A program made the position numbers and the translations under genes. From Mycolicibacterium aurum (GTDB lineage Bacteria > Actinomycetota > Actinomycetes > Mycobacteriales > Mycobacteriaceae): a stretch of DNA of 64,000 bases. The stretch lies in the NCBI GenBank assembly GCA_900078775.1, contig LT549889.1, forward strand, positions 2,728,001 through 2,792,000. Direction: 5' to 3'. Positions within the stretch are counted from its first letter, which is position 1; every line of letters starts with the position of its first letter. The notes beneath the pieces were generated by a model, which saw only the letters and a list, made by a program, of their open reading frames with translations, had not been told where the DNA came from and made no database searches. Positions 1-8,701 of the stretch are shown here, in pieces.

Positions 1-483
1 GTCGGCGGCCGCGGACATGCCGGACAACACCATCGCTGCGCGCACCCGCGCGCCCGGTCCGGTCTGCGCGGCGGTCAGCAGAGTCATCTGCCGGTTGATC
101 AGACCACTCCACCGCGGTTGGCCCCGGATGAACTCCAGCACCGCGGGATCCCCGCGCAGCATCGACACCGTGGCGCGGTTGTCGGCGGCCAGTCCGGCGT
201 AACCGCTGATCATCCGTTCGGCCCGGGCGGTGGCCGACGGCTGGGCCTCGGCGTCGGCGACGATCTCGGCCAGCGCGTCCAGCACCGGCCCGATCAGGGC
301 CGCCAGGATTTCGTCCCGGGCGCGAAAGTGGTGATATATGGCGCCCTTTCGGAAGCCCAGCCGGTCGGCAATCATCTGCAGTGAGGTGCCCGCGTAGCCG
401 TGCTCACGGATCAGTTCGGCCGCGGCGGCCAGCAGCCGGTCCCGGGTCGCGGGCTCCGCGTGCCGTTCCTCCGACGTGCCCAT
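1..483 (-). CDS. TetR/AcrR family transcriptional regulator (3' end outside window)
   Basis: Reading the minus strand from the ATG at 481-483 gives a protein beginning MGTSEERHAEP with a typical TetR helix-turn-helix in the first 60 residues (AAELIREHGYAGTS, then the recognition helix region GFRKGAIYHHF). The frame stays open to the window edge at about 160 residues, so 20-40 C-terminal residues are probably missing. The gene is divergent from the short-chain dehydrogenase at 606, and two near-identical palindromes lie between them, so it most likely represses both itself and that gene. The ligand cannot be read from the sequence. Confidence 0.85.
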   Translation of the reverse strand, partial: MGTSEERHAEPATRDRLLAAAAELIREHGYAGTSLQMIADRLGFRKGAIYHHFRARDEILAALIGPVLDALAEIVADAEAQPSATARAERMISGYAGLAADNRATVSMLRGDPAVLEFIRGQPRWSGLINRQMTLLTAAQTGPGARVRAAMVLSGMSAAAD

Positions 484-522
484 CGTCACTCCCCTTCGGC
501 GCTGTGAACGCACTCACGATAG

Positions 523-538
523 CTGGACGATCGTCCAG
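523..538. promoter_or_regulatory. TetR-type operator, perfect 16-bp palindrome
   Basis: CTGGACGATCGTCCAG is a perfect palindrome 39 bp upstream of the TetR start codon, in the divergent gap. A second copy with one changed base lies at 567-582. The size and symmetry fit a TetR dimer site; binding by the neighbouring regulator is inferred. Confidence 0.7.
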
Positions 539-566
539 CCGATGGCGATCATGGACGGTGAACTTA

Positions 567-582
567 CTGGACGAACGTCCAG
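567..582. promoter_or_regulatory. Second TetR-type operator copy
   Basis: CTGGACGAACGTCCAG differs from the site at 523 by one base. The two sites are 44 bp apart centre to centre, about four helical turns, and this one lies 23 bp before the dehydrogenase ATG at 606. The pair probably controls the divergent promoters jointly. Confidence 0.65.
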
Positions 583-605
583 ACTCTCGAAAGGACCCGC
601 CGGCC

Positions 606-1427
606 ATGACATTCGAGCTCGCCACCAAAGTCGCAATCGTCACCGGCGGCGCGGCGGGCATCGGCGCGGCCGCGGTCCGGCACTTCCTCAAGGAGGGCGC
701 CTACGTCGTCATCGCCGATATCAACGCCGATCAGGGCGAGGCGATGGAGGCCGAACTCGGGCCCGACTGCGCGTTCAAGTACACCGACGTCTCCCAGCGC
801 GGCGACGTGCAGGACCTGGTGGATTTCGCGGTCGCCACCTTCGGCGGCCTGGACATCATGTTCAACAACGCCGGCATCTCCGGGACCATGCAGCCCAATC
901 TGCTCGACGACGACTTCGCCGATTTCGAGCAGGTACTCAAGGTCGACCTGCTCGGCGTGATGCTGGGCACCCAGATCGCCGCGCGGCACATGAAGGAGCA
1001 CGGCGGCGGGTCGATCATCAACACCACCTCGATCGGCGGCATGCAGGCCGGTTGCACGGTGCTGTCCTACCGGGCCGCCAAGGCCGGCGTCATCCACTTC
1101 AGCAAGTCCGCGGCGATCGACCTGGCCGAATACGGAATCCGGGTCAACTGCATTGCGCCGGGCGGCATCCCGACCGCGATCCTGTCCTCGGCGACCGGCG
1201 ATGCCGAGGAGTCGGGAACCACGTCGGCGATCCGCCGGATCATCGCCGAGGACCGCCCACTGAAGTTCGACGGGGACACCTCCGACATCGCCAACGCCGC
1301 GGTCTATCTGGGCAGCGACCGGGCCCGCTATGTCACCGGCATCGTGCTGCCGGTCGACGGCGGCATCACCGCCGGCAACCCGCGCAACCCGCTGCGCGCC
1401 ATGCTCGCCGAGGCGATGGCTTCCTGA
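606..1427 (+). CDS. Short-chain dehydrogenase/reductase (SDR), 273 aa
   Basis: A classical NAD(P)-dependent SDR oxidoreductase. The cofactor motif TGGAAGIG is at residues 13-20, an NNAG motif is near residue 86, and the catalytic residues are Ser142, Tyr155 and Lys159 (YRAAK). The usual C-terminal PVDGG segment is present. The start at 606 is chosen because the cofactor motif then sits at the family's normal distance from the N-terminus and a GAAAGG ribosome-binding site lies upstream; the longer open frame would run through the operator region. It is divergent from the TetR gene and probably repressed by it. The substrate is unknown; a hydroxysteroid or other alcohol is plausible for this clade. 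Confidence 0.88.
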   Translation: MTFELATKVAIVTGGAAGIGAAAVRHFLKEGAYVVIADINADQGEAMEAELGPDCAFKYTDVSQRGDVQDLVDFAVATFGGLDIMFNNAGISGTMQPNLLDDDFADFEQVLKVDLLGVMLGTQIAARHMKEHGGGSIINTTSIGGMQAGCTVLSYRAAKAGVIHFSKSAAIDLAEYGIRVNCIAPGGIPTAILSSATGDAEESGTTSAIRRIIAEDRPLKFDGDTSDIANAAVYLGSDRARYVTGIVLPVDGGITAGNPRNPLRAMLAEAMAS

Positions 1428-1459
1428 CAGCCGGGTGAGGCTGCGTCACCGACTGTCAG
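1424..1459. terminator. Bidirectional terminator-like hairpin between convergent genes
   Basis: CTGACAG (1424-1430) pairs with CTGTCAG (1453-1459), and inside it GGTGA (1434-1438) pairs with TCACC (1446-1450). The hairpin overlaps the stop codons of both convergent genes. No U-tract follows, as is common in mycobacteria. Confidence 0.55.
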
Positions 1460-1968
1460 CCGACTCCACGATTCAGCCAGGTGACCTCGCCGGTGTCCCC
1501 ACCGTCGCGGTAGGGCTCCAGCGATTCGTCCCACGCGGTGCCGAGCACCGAGTCGAGTTCGGACATCAGCGCGTCCGCGCCGTTGGCCATCAGGGTGCGC
1601 AGCCGCTGCTCACCGACCATGACGTCGCCGTTGGCGCTCATCGGTCCGCTCCACAGGCCGAGCTGCGGGGTGTGGCACCAGCGGTGCCCGTCGACACCCT
1701 CGCTGGGGTCCTCGGTCACCTCGAAGCGCAGCACCGACCACGACCGCAGGGCATTGGCCAACTGCGCGCCGGTACCCACCGGGCCCACCCAGTTCGTGAC
1801 AGCGCGAAGCTGCCCGGGCATGGCGGGCTGGGGCGTCCACTTCAGGTTCGCCCGCGCCGACAGGGTCGACGAAAGGGCCCACTCCACGTGTGGGCATACC
1901 GCCGCAGGCGAGGCGTGAACGTAAACCACGCCAGTTGTCGCCTCGGCGAACTGGTTCGACGCACGCAT
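1456..1968 (-). CDS. DUF3145 family protein, 170 aa
   Basis: The whole protein matches my memory of the conserved actinobacterial DUF3145 family. It opens MRASNQFAEATTGVVYVHAS and ends with a conserved region around WDESLEPYRDGG. It has no signal peptide or membrane segment and is full length for the family. Its function is not established. The ATG start at 1966-1968 is the family's usual start. It converges with the SDR gene through the hairpin at 1424-1459. Confidence 0.85.
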   Translation of the reverse strand: MRASNQFAEATTGVVYVHASPAAVCPHVEWALSSTLSARANLKWTPQPAMPGQLRAVTNWVGPVGTGAQLANALRSWSVLRFEVTEDPSEGVDGHRWCHTPQLGLWSGPMSANGDVMVGEQRLRTLMANGADALMSELDSVLGTAWDESLEPYRDGGDTGEVTWLNRGVG

Positions 1969-2078
1969 ACTTTTGCTCCTTCGGCTCCACGAGGGACGTC
2001 TTCCCCAACGACCTGGCGTTACCGAAATGTGCAGTTGTTTCGTGCGTGTCTATTGTGCCTTGTGGGACAGGTGTTGCG

Positions 2079-2903
2079 CTAGTGTGCCCCGAATTCTCTC
2101 AGGACTCCATCAGAGATGGCCGGCCACAGCTCGTAGGTCCAGTCCCCGAAGTCCCGGTCGGTGAGCACCACAAACGCCAGGTCAGCGAGCGGATCCACCC
2201 ACAGGAAGGTGCCCGACTGGCCGAAGTGGCCGTAGCTGAACTCGGAGTTCTGCGCGCCCGTCCAGTGCGGCTTCTTCTCCGCCCGGATCTCGAATCCCAA
2301 TCCCCAGTCGTTCGGCCGCTGCGCGCCGAATCCGGGCAGCACCCCGTTCAGCCCGGGGAACTGCACCGTCGTCGCCTCCGCGTGCAGGCCGGCGGAGACC
2401 AGTCCGGGCCGCAGCAGATCGGCGGCGAACCGGGCCAGGTCCGTGACCGAGGAGTAGGCGCCGTATCCGGCCGCGGCCGCCCCGCCGCGCAGCGTCGTCG
2501 CGGTCATGCCCAGCGGTTCGAACACCGCCTCACCCAGGTACCGACCGAACTCGATGTCGGCGGCGTCCTGCAGCGCCTGGGCCAGCAGGGTGAACCCGTG
2601 ATTGGAGTAGATCCGGCGCGCCCCCGGGGCGGCCAGCACCTCCCCGGACTGCATGGCCACCCCGGACGCATGCGCCAGCAGGTGGCGCACCGTCGCACCG
2701 GGCGGGCCGGCCGGGGTGTCCAGGTCGAAGACCCCTTCCTCGACCGCGATCTGCGCGGCGCGCGCCACCAACGGCTTGGTCACCGACGCCAGCCGGAACA
2801 CGTGCTCGGTGTCGCCGTGGGTGGCCCGGATGCCTGCCGGCCCGATCACCGCCGCCGCGACAGTCGGGACCGGCCAGTCATCGAGGAGATCCAGAGCGCC
2901 CAT
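2079..2903 (-). CDS. Serine hydrolase of the beta-lactamase/esterase (class C-like) family, 274 aa
   Basis: The motifs are those of penicillin-binding-protein-like esterases: SVTK (the SxxK nucleophile motif) near residue 40, Y-S-N (YxN) near residue 100, and a C-terminal YGHFGQSGT segment where the family has HxG. No signal peptide is visible, so it is probably cytoplasmic and acts as an esterase or amidase rather than a cell-wall enzyme. The start ATG at 2901-2903 (MGALDLLDDW) is preferred; a longer frame would overlap the upstream methyltransferase. It begins 10 bp after that gene's stop, suggesting co-transcription. The substrate is unknown. Confidence 0.82.
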   Translation of the reverse strand: MGALDLLDDWPVPTVAAAVIGPAGIRATHGDTEHVFRLASVTKPLVARAAQIAVEEGVFDLDTPAGPPGATVRHLLAHASGVAMQSGEVLAAPGARRIYSNHGFTLLAQALQDAADIEFGRYLGEAVFEPLGMTATTLRGGAAAAGYGAYSSVTDLARFAADLLRPGLVSAGLHAEATTVQFPGLNGVLPGFGAQRPNDWGLGFEIRAEKKPHWTGAQNSEFSYGHFGQSGTFLWVDPLADLAFVVLTDRDFGDWTYELWPAISDGVLREFGAH

Positions 2904-2913
2904 CCGCAGGATG

Positions 2914-3996
2914 CTACTTGCGGGCCGTGTAATAGAAGTTGATCGGATCGGACTCGATCTCACGCACCTGTACACCGGTGAACCCGGCGTCGGCCAGCAT
3001 GGACGTGGCCAGTTCCCGGCCCCAGCAGGTGCCCAGCCCGTCACCGTCGAGCCCCAGCGACACACTCATACAGTGCATCGTCGAGACGGTGTAGAGGTAC
3101 GGCGCGAACGGTGCTCCCACGTTGTCCTCGACCCGACTGGACGACTTGATGTCGACCATCAGGAAGGTGCCCCCCGGCCGCAGCGCCCGGTGGATGTTGC
3201 GCAGCACCTGGGCCGGGTGGGCCTGGTCGTGGATCGCATCGAAGGCGGTGATGGCGTCGTACGCCTCCGTGATGTCCAGGGTCGCGATATCGGCCGACCG
3301 GAAGGACGCATTGGCCAGGCCGAGGCTGCGCGCTTCCGCGGCGCCGGCAGCCAGCCCCTCCTCGGAGAAGTCGAGCCCGACGAACCGGCTGGCCGGGAAG
3401 GCCGCCGCCATCACGTTGACGGCATGGCCACTGCCGCAGCCGACGTCGGCCACGTCGGCGCCGTGGCGGAGCCGCTCGGGCAGACCGTCGGCCATCGGCA
3501 GGATGGCGTCGACCAACGCGGCGTCGAAGACCTCACCGCTCTCCTCGGCCATCAGCGTGTGAAAGCGTGGGTACTCGGCGTAGGACAGCCCGCCGCCGCG
3601 CCGAAAGCAGTCGATCACCTTCTGTTCGACCTCGGCGAGCAGCGGGATGAATTGCGCGACGCGCGCGATGTTGTCCGGGCCGGCCGCGCGGGTGAGCGCC
3701 GCGGCGCGGTGGGCCGGCAGTGTGTAGGTGCGCTCAGCCGGGTCGTAGTCGATCACTCGGCCGGCCACCATGCCGCCCAGCCATTCCCGGACGTAGCGTT
3801 CGTCGAGTCCGGCCGCGTCGGCGATCTGGGCGCTGGTGGCGGCGGGCAGATCGGCCAGGGTGTCGAACAACCGGGTCTGGTGCCCGATGGACAGCAGCAG
3901 CGTGATGCTCGCCGCGTCGATGGCGCCGACGATGCGGCCGGCGAACTCCTCGGTGGTCTCCGGCGCCGTGGCCGGATCCGCGTGCAATGTGGTCAT
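2914..3996 (-). CDS. SAM-dependent methyltransferase with N-terminal winged helix, 360 aa
   Basis: Residues of about 25-100 look like the winged-helix dimerisation domain found in O-methyltransferase-like proteins ([15 protein letters not shown], then [18 protein letters not shown]). The SAM-binding loop is [13 protein letters not shown], followed by [15 protein letters not shown] and the post-motif [11 protein letters not shown]. The ATG at 3994-3996 (MTTLHAD) is preferred over one 24 bp upstream because it gives the normal N-terminus. It probably forms a two-gene operon with the serine hydrolase. The methyl acceptor is not predictable. Confidence 0.85.
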   Translation of the reverse strand: MTTLHADPATAPETTEEFAGRIVGAIDAASITLLLSIGHQTRLFDTLADLPAATSAQIADAAGLDERYVREWLGGMVAGRVIDYDPAERTYTLPAHRAAALTRAAGPDNIARVAQFIPLLAEVEQKVIDCFRRGGGLSYAEYPRFHTLMAEESGEVFDAALVDAILPMADGLPERLRHGADVADVGCGSGHAVNVMAAAFPASRFVGLDFSEEGLAAGAAEARSLGLANASFRSADIATLDITEAYDAITAFDAIHDQAHPAQVLRNIHRALRPGGTFLMVDIKSSSRVEDNVGAPFAPYLYTVSTMHCMSVSLGLDGDGLGTCWGRELATSMLADAGFTGVQVREIESDPINFYYTARK

Positions 3997-4083
3997 GACC
4001 GGAACGCTAGGCCGCCACACGGGCGGTGCACATCGGTCAGATGATGCGTTCCCGCCGGTCCTTCGATGGTGCGAATGATGTAG

Positions 4084-5712
4084 TCAGCGCGGCAGGTCGA
4101 CGCTGTGCCGGCTGGCCCAGGCCACCGCGGCGGTCCGGGTCGACACCCCGAGCTTGGCGTAGATGTTGGCCAGATGCCTGCCGACCGTCTTGTCCGAGAG
4201 ATGCAGCTGCTGGGCCGCCTGCCGGTTGGTGGCGCCGGCCGCGACTGCGGCCAGTACCTCGACTTCACGACGGGTCAACCCGCCCGGGGCGGGGGTGCCG
4301 CAGATCCCCGCGGGCACCGCGCCGAGTCCGGCGTAGATCGCGTCGGCCGTCGCGGCATCCGCGGCCGCCGCGTCCCGGTCCCCACGGCCGCGGTGCGCCA
4401 ACGACATCCACTCGTACACCTCGGCCGTCTCGTAGCGGGACTGCTGGGTCCGGTACGCGCGCAACGCGATCTGCAGCGCCTCCAGCGCGGTGTCGAACTC
4501 TCCTCTGCGCACCGCGAGCGCACCGCGGGCGTGCGCTGCCCAGGCCCGAAAGCCCGGCGTGGCGTACACCTCGGCGGCGGTTTCCAGTTCCCGGCAATAG
4601 GTTTCGGCCTCATCGAGGGCATCACGATTCAGTGCGATCTCGGCGGCGGCACGCAGCAGCCGGACCCGCACCAGCCGGTCACCGCCGGCGAGCGCGAGCC
4701 GGATCGCGGCCCAGGCCCCAGCGCTGTCCCCGCGCCGGCAGGCCAACAACGCCGCGCCCGGTTGCGGATCCATCCCCAAGAACCGCGCCTGATCGAAAGC
4801 CACTGCGGCACCGTCGAAGTCACCCAGCAGGCGGCGCACCTCGCCGAGCTGATAGTAGCCTTCGGCGGCCGCCCAGCCGTTCACCTCCGCCAGCGCCCGG
4901 CTGGCCCGCTCCAGCCGGTCCTGCACGACGCGATAGTCGGCGTGATCGTCGCAGGCGACCTGCACCTGCAGCCGGTGTACCTCACACACCCCGCCGTAGG
5001 GCACCGACCCGGACAGGCCGCACCACTGCTCCATGGCCTGCGTCCAGGACCGCATACGCGGCAGGTCGGCCAGCTTGTGGCAGTGGTGCAGCACGATGCA
5101 GTACATGTCCCCGGCCCACTCGATGGGCACCTGCTCGGCGACCAGCGGCAGGATCGCCTCGTCGATCAGCGCGTAGCCATCGGCGGTGCGCGCGTTGAGG
5201 ATCGCTTCCAGCCCGGCGATGATCAGTCCCAGCGCGCTGATGGCCGGCGAGTTCAGTCGCGCCCCGAGTTCGCGGAGCTCCCGGACGTGCTCGGCGAGGC
5301 TGTCCAGGTCCTCGGCCAACACGGCGCCGATCGCGTCCAGATACCGCAGGTAGCCGTGGGCGGTGCTCTCCGGGGCCGCTGCGAGCAGCCGCCGGGACCG
5401 GCTCATCCAGCCCTGGCCGATGGTGATGTCACCGCGGATCAGCCAGGCCAGGGCCAGTTCGTTGGCCTTCATCGCCGCCGCCACCGGATCGGTGCGGGTC
5501 AGTTCGGTGAAAACCCGCTCGGCGGCGCGGCTGGCCTCCTTGACGTGGCCGAGCCGCCAGGCCGCGAACGCGAACGCCTCCAGATCGTCGAGGCGCAGCT
5601 CGATCTGCCGACCGGCCGACTCGAAACCCTGGTAGCTGCCCCGCCAGTCCAGCCGCGTATGTGCCGCACGCGCCTCGTGCAGCAGATCGTCGACATCGCG
5701 GAATGCCGTCAT
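4084..5712 (-). CDS. LuxR-family regulator with TPR-like helical repeats, 542 aa
   Basis: The last 65 residues form a LuxR/GerE helix-turn-helix ([22 protein letters not shown], then [19 protein letters not shown]). The first 460 residues are Ala/Leu-rich helical pairs resembling TPR repeats. There is no Walker A ATPase, so it resembles the C-terminal half of LAL/MalT-type activators without the STAND ATPase. No phospho-acceptor receiver domain is visible. It lies just upstream of the methyltransferase/hydrolase operon on the same strand and could regulate it. The signal is unknown. Confidence 0.85.
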   Translation of the reverse strand: MTAFRDVDDLLHEARAAHTRLDWRGSYQGFESAGRQIELRLDDLEAFAFAAWRLGHVKEASRAAERVFTELTRTDPVAAAMKANELALAWLIRGDITIGQGWMSRSRRLLAAAPESTAHGYLRYLDAIGAVLAEDLDSLAEHVRELRELGARLNSPAISALGLIIAGLEAILNARTADGYALIDEAILPLVAEQVPIEWAGDMYCIVLHHCHKLADLPRMRSWTQAMEQWCGLSGSVPYGGVCEVHRLQVQVACDDHADYRVVQDRLERASRALAEVNGWAAAEGYYQLGEVRRLLGDFDGAAVAFDQARFLGMDPQPGAALLACRRGDSAGAWAAIRLALAGGDRLVRVRLLRAAAEIALNRDALDEAETYCRELETAAEVYATPGFRAWAAHARGALAVRRGEFDTALEALQIALRAYRTQQSRYETAEVYEWMSLAHRGRGDRDAAAADAATADAIYAGLGAVPAGICGTPAPGGLTRREVEVLAAVAAGATNRQAAQQLHLSDKTVGRHLANIYAKLGVSTRTAAVAWASRHSVDLPR

Positions 5713-5781
5713 TTGATCTCACGGTATTACGACGGACCCGCCGGTGAGACCGATCGGAGCGCAACCACTAAGTTGGACCGC

Positions 5782-6867
5782 ATGAGTCAGACGGTGCGTG
5801 GTGTGATTTCTCGGTCCAAGGGTGCTCCGGTGGAGCTGGTCGACATCGTGATCCCGGATCCGGGCCCCGGTGAGGTCGTGGTGGCGGTGCAGGCCTGCGG
5901 TGTCTGCCACACCGATCTGACCTACCGCGAAGGCGGCATCAACGACGAGTACCCGTTCCTGCTCGGGCACGAGGCCGCCGGCATCGTCGAGTCGATCGGC
6001 GAGGGTGTCACCCACGTCGAGGTCGGCGATTTCGTCATCCTGAACTGGCGCGCGGTGTGTGGCGAGTGCCGGGCCTGCAAGCGCGGTCGCCCGCAGCTGT
6101 GCTTCGACACCTTCAACGCCACCCAGAAGATGACCCTGACCGACGGCACCGAACTGACCCCGGCGCTGGGCATCGGGGCGTTCGCCGACAAGACCCTGGT
6201 CCATCAGGGCCAGTGCACCAAGGTCGACCCCGAGGCCGACCCGGCCGTCGCCGGGCTGCTCGGCTGCGGCGTGATGGCCGGCCTCGGCGCGGCGGTCAAC
6301 ACCGGCGCGGTCGGCCGCGATGACACCGTCGCCGTCATCGGCTGCGGCGGCGTCGGGGACGCCGCGATCGCCGGGGCCGCCCTGGTCGGGGCGCGCACCA
6401 TCATCGCCGTGGACGTCGACAACCGAAAGCTCGACCAGGCCCGCGAATTCGGGGCCACCCACACCATCAACGCCCGCGATCTCGACGCGGTGAAAACCAT
6501 CCAGGACCTCACCGACGGATTCGGCGCCGACGTCGTCATCGACGCGGTCGGCCGGCCGGAAACCTGGAAGCAGGCCTTCTACGCCCGCGACCTGGCCGGC
6601 ACCGTCGTCCTGGTCGGGGTGCCCACCCCGGACATGAAGCTGGAGATGCCGCTGGTCGACTTCTTCTCCCGCGGCGGCTCGCTGAAGTCCAGCTGGTACG
6701 GCGACTGCCTGCCCGAGCGCGACTTCCCCACCCTGATCTCGCTGTACCGACAGGGCCGGCTGCCGCTGGAGAAGTTCGTCTCCGAGCGGATCAGCCTGGA
6801 TGCCATCGAAGACGCCTTCCACAAGATGCACGCCGGCGAGGTGCTGCGCTCGGTGGTCGTCCTGTGA
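5782..6867 (+). CDS. mscR: Mycothiol-dependent formaldehyde dehydrogenase / S-nitrosomycothiol reductase, 361 aa
   Basis: A zinc-dependent medium-chain alcohol dehydrogenase. The catalytic zinc ligand region is CGVCHTD (Cys39), followed by GHEAAG; the structural zinc cysteines are in [15 protein letters not shown]; the NAD-binding motif is GCGGVG. Family knowledge: this enzyme oxidises the formaldehyde-mycothiol adduct and reduces S-nitrosomycothiol, detoxifying both. The gene is followed 29 bp later by a metallo-beta-lactamase-fold hydrolase, the same pair as M. tuberculosis Rv2259-Rv2260. The ATG at 5782 is chosen for the normal N-terminus. The start is divergent from the LuxR gene. Confidence 0.9.
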   Translation: MSQTVRGVISRSKGAPVELVDIVIPDPGPGEVVVAVQACGVCHTDLTYREGGINDEYPFLLGHEAAGIVESIGEGVTHVEVGDFVILNWRAVCGECRACKRGRPQLCFDTFNATQKMTLTDGTELTPALGIGAFADKTLVHQGQCTKVDPEADPAVAGLLGCGVMAGLGAAVNTGAVGRDDTVAVIGCGGVGDAAIAGAALVGARTIIAVDVDNRKLDQAREFGATHTINARDLDAVKTIQDLTDGFGADVVIDAVGRPETWKQAFYARDLAGTVVLVGVPTPDMKLEMPLVDFFSRGGSLKSSWYGDCLPERDFPTLISLYRQGRLPLEKFVSERISLDAIEDAFHKMHAGEVLRSVVVL

Positions 6868-6895
6868 TGAGCGCCTGCGCGAAGAACGGAGTGCA

Positions 6896-7516
6896 ATGAA
6901 CATTCAGCGGGTCGTCACCTCGGGCACCTTCGAACTCGACGGTGGCAGCTGGGAAGTCGACAACAACATCTGGCTCGTCGGCGATGACAAGGACGTGATC
7001 GTCTTCGACGCCGCGCACACCGCCGCGCCGATTGTCGAAGCCGTGGCCGGGCGCAACGTGGTCGCCGTGATCTGCACGCATGGGCACAACGACCACATCA
7101 CCGTCGCCCCCGAACTCGGCGCCACCCTCGACGCCCCGGTGTTCCTGCACCCGGCCGACGACATGCTCTGGCAGGCCGTCCATCCCGGCGCACAGTTCCA
7201 CACCGTCGACGACGGCCTGGTGCTGAAGGCCGGCGGGATCGAGCTGCACGCCCTGCACACCCCCGGGCACTCCCCGGGCTCGGTGTGCTGGTCGGCACCG
7301 GAGCTGAATGCCGTGCTCTCCGGGGACACCCTGTTCCAGGGCGGGCCCGGCGCCACCGGCCGCTCCTACTCGGACTTCCCGACCATCCTGGACTCCATCA
7401 AGAACCGCCTCGGCCTGCTCGCCGACGAGACCGTCGTCTACACCGGCCACGGTGACACCACCACCATCGGCGGTGAGCTGGTCAACTACGACGAGTGGGT
7501 CAAGCGCGGGCACTAA
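6896..7516 (+). CDS. Metallo-beta-lactamase-fold hydrolase paired with mscR, 206 aa
   Basis: The MBL metal motif HGHNDH is near residue 62, with later ligands in TPGHSPGS and SGDTLF and a final TGHGD, so the full glyoxalase-II-like set is present. The conserved position downstream of mscR suggests it hydrolyses the S-formylmycothiol (or related mycothiol thioester) made by that enzyme, by analogy with S-formylglutathione hydrolysis; this role is inferred. A purine-rich GAAGAACGGAG stretch precedes the ATG at 6896. Confidence 0.85.
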   Translation: MNIQRVVTSGTFELDGGSWEVDNNIWLVGDDKDVIVFDAAHTAAPIVEAVAGRNVVAVICTHGHNDHITVAPELGATLDAPVFLHPADDMLWQAVHPGAQFHTVDDGLVLKAGGIELHALHTPGHSPGSVCWSAPELNAVLSGDTLFQGGPGATGRSYSDFPTILDSIKNRLGLLADETVVYTGHGDTTTIGGELVNYDEWVKRGH

Positions 7517-7525
7517 GCTCGGCCC

Positions 7526-8635
7526 ATGAATCGGCGGGTACTGCTGATCGTCGTGGGTTTCCTGACGACGATGCTGGCGGTGTCGTGCGCGGCGCCGCCG
7601 TCGCAGCCGGGCGGCCCGGACAGCGCCGGCCCGCCCATCCCGGCGCTCGGGGTCTCGGGTACCTCGCTGACCCTGGACGGTGACCCGTGGTGGCCCATCG
7701 GCCTCAACGCCTATCAGCTGGCCACCGACTGGTCCGTGAACGCCGGGTGCGGCGCCGAGGTGGATCTCGACGCGTTCTTCGGCCGGCTGCCGCGGCCGTC
7801 ATTGGTCCGGTTCAATGCGTACTCCAGCCTCGCGGTGAACAAGCACACCGGTCAACTCGACTTCTCCGCGATCGATGCGGTGGTCAAGGCGGCCGAACGG
7901 CACGGCCAGATGCTGATCGCGGTGCTGTCCAACAACGAGGGCAGTTGTGAAGACGGCGCGTACAAGGACTATCGGTGGTACACCGACGGGTGGCGCACCG
8001 ATGTCTCCCCGGCATCGCCGATGACGTTCGAGGCCTGGATCGACATCGCGGTGCGGCGGTGGAAGGACTCCCCGGCGCTGGTCGGCTGGACCGCCGTCGG
8101 GGAACCCGAGCCCTCGACTTGCCGGGACGCCCGGTGCGATTGGACCCGCCGGCACTGCCCGCCGGACGCACCGGATGTGCTGCGCGCGTTCTTCGACGCC
8201 ACCGGCGCCAAGATTCGCGAGATCGACCCGGACACAACGATCTTCAGCGGACACGCGGGCGGCGGGCAGTGCGGGGCGGCGGGCGAGGCCTTCGAGCAGG
8301 TGAGCGCCTCGCCGGGCGTCGACGTGCTGGAGTATCACTACTATCAGGGCGACGATTCGCTGCCCGGAAACGCCTATGACGGACTCGTCCGGCGCACCGA
8401 GCAGGCGCGCGCCGTGAACAAGCCGCTGCTGATCACCGAGATCGGCATGAAGGCAGGCTCCTGTGGATCGCTCGAGCAGCGGGCGCGGGTGCTGCGGGAC
8501 ACCTTCACCGAGATGCGTGGGCACGGCACCGCGGGGGCGATGTTCTGGTCGTTCGTGCCGGATCCCCGGCCCGGTGAATGCACCTTGGACATCGGCCCGA
8601 ACGATCCGCTGATGCGACTCGTCGGCGCGGGCTGA
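7526..8635 (+). CDS. Lipoprotein with a glycoside hydrolase family 5-like domain, 369 aa
   Basis: A signal peptide of about 20 residues ends in the lipobox LAVSC, so the mature protein should be lipid-anchored outside the membrane. The rest resembles GH5-type (beta/alpha)8 glycosidases: a probable acid/base Glu193 in VGEPEPS, where cellulases and mannanases have NEP, and a probable nucleophile Glu305 in LLITEIG. The family mostly cleaves beta-1,4-glucans or mannans. The substrate here is unknown, and the Asn before the acid/base Glu is replaced by Gly, which is unusual. It starts 9 bp after the MBL gene. Confidence 0.75.
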   Translation: MNRRVLLIVVGFLTTMLAVSCAAPPSQPGGPDSAGPPIPALGVSGTSLTLDGDPWWPIGLNAYQLATDWSVNAGCGAEVDLDAFFGRLPRPSLVRFNAYSSLAVNKHTGQLDFSAIDAVVKAAERHGQMLIAVLSNNEGSCEDGAYKDYRWYTDGWRTDVSPASPMTFEAWIDIAVRRWKDSPALVGWTAVGEPEPSTCRDARCDWTRRHCPPDAPDVLRAFFDATGAKIREIDPDTTIFSGHAGGGQCGAAGEAFEQVSASPGVDVLEYHYYQGDDSLPGNAYDGLVRRTEQARAVNKPLLITEIGMKAGSCGSLEQRARVLRDTFTEMRGHGTAGAMFWSFVPDPRPGECTLDIGPNDPLMRLVGAG

Positions 8636-8701
8636 CGCTTTTCCGATCACGCTGAGCGGGTACCTACCCACACTGCGACGCTGGGCCGATAGTCAGATGT
8701 C

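Noticed and set aside
4105..6867. A 920-codon plus-strand frame covering the LuxR gene and mscR
   Set aside because: Its last third is simply the mscR protein in frame; the upstream part is a shadow of the minus-strand LuxR gene.
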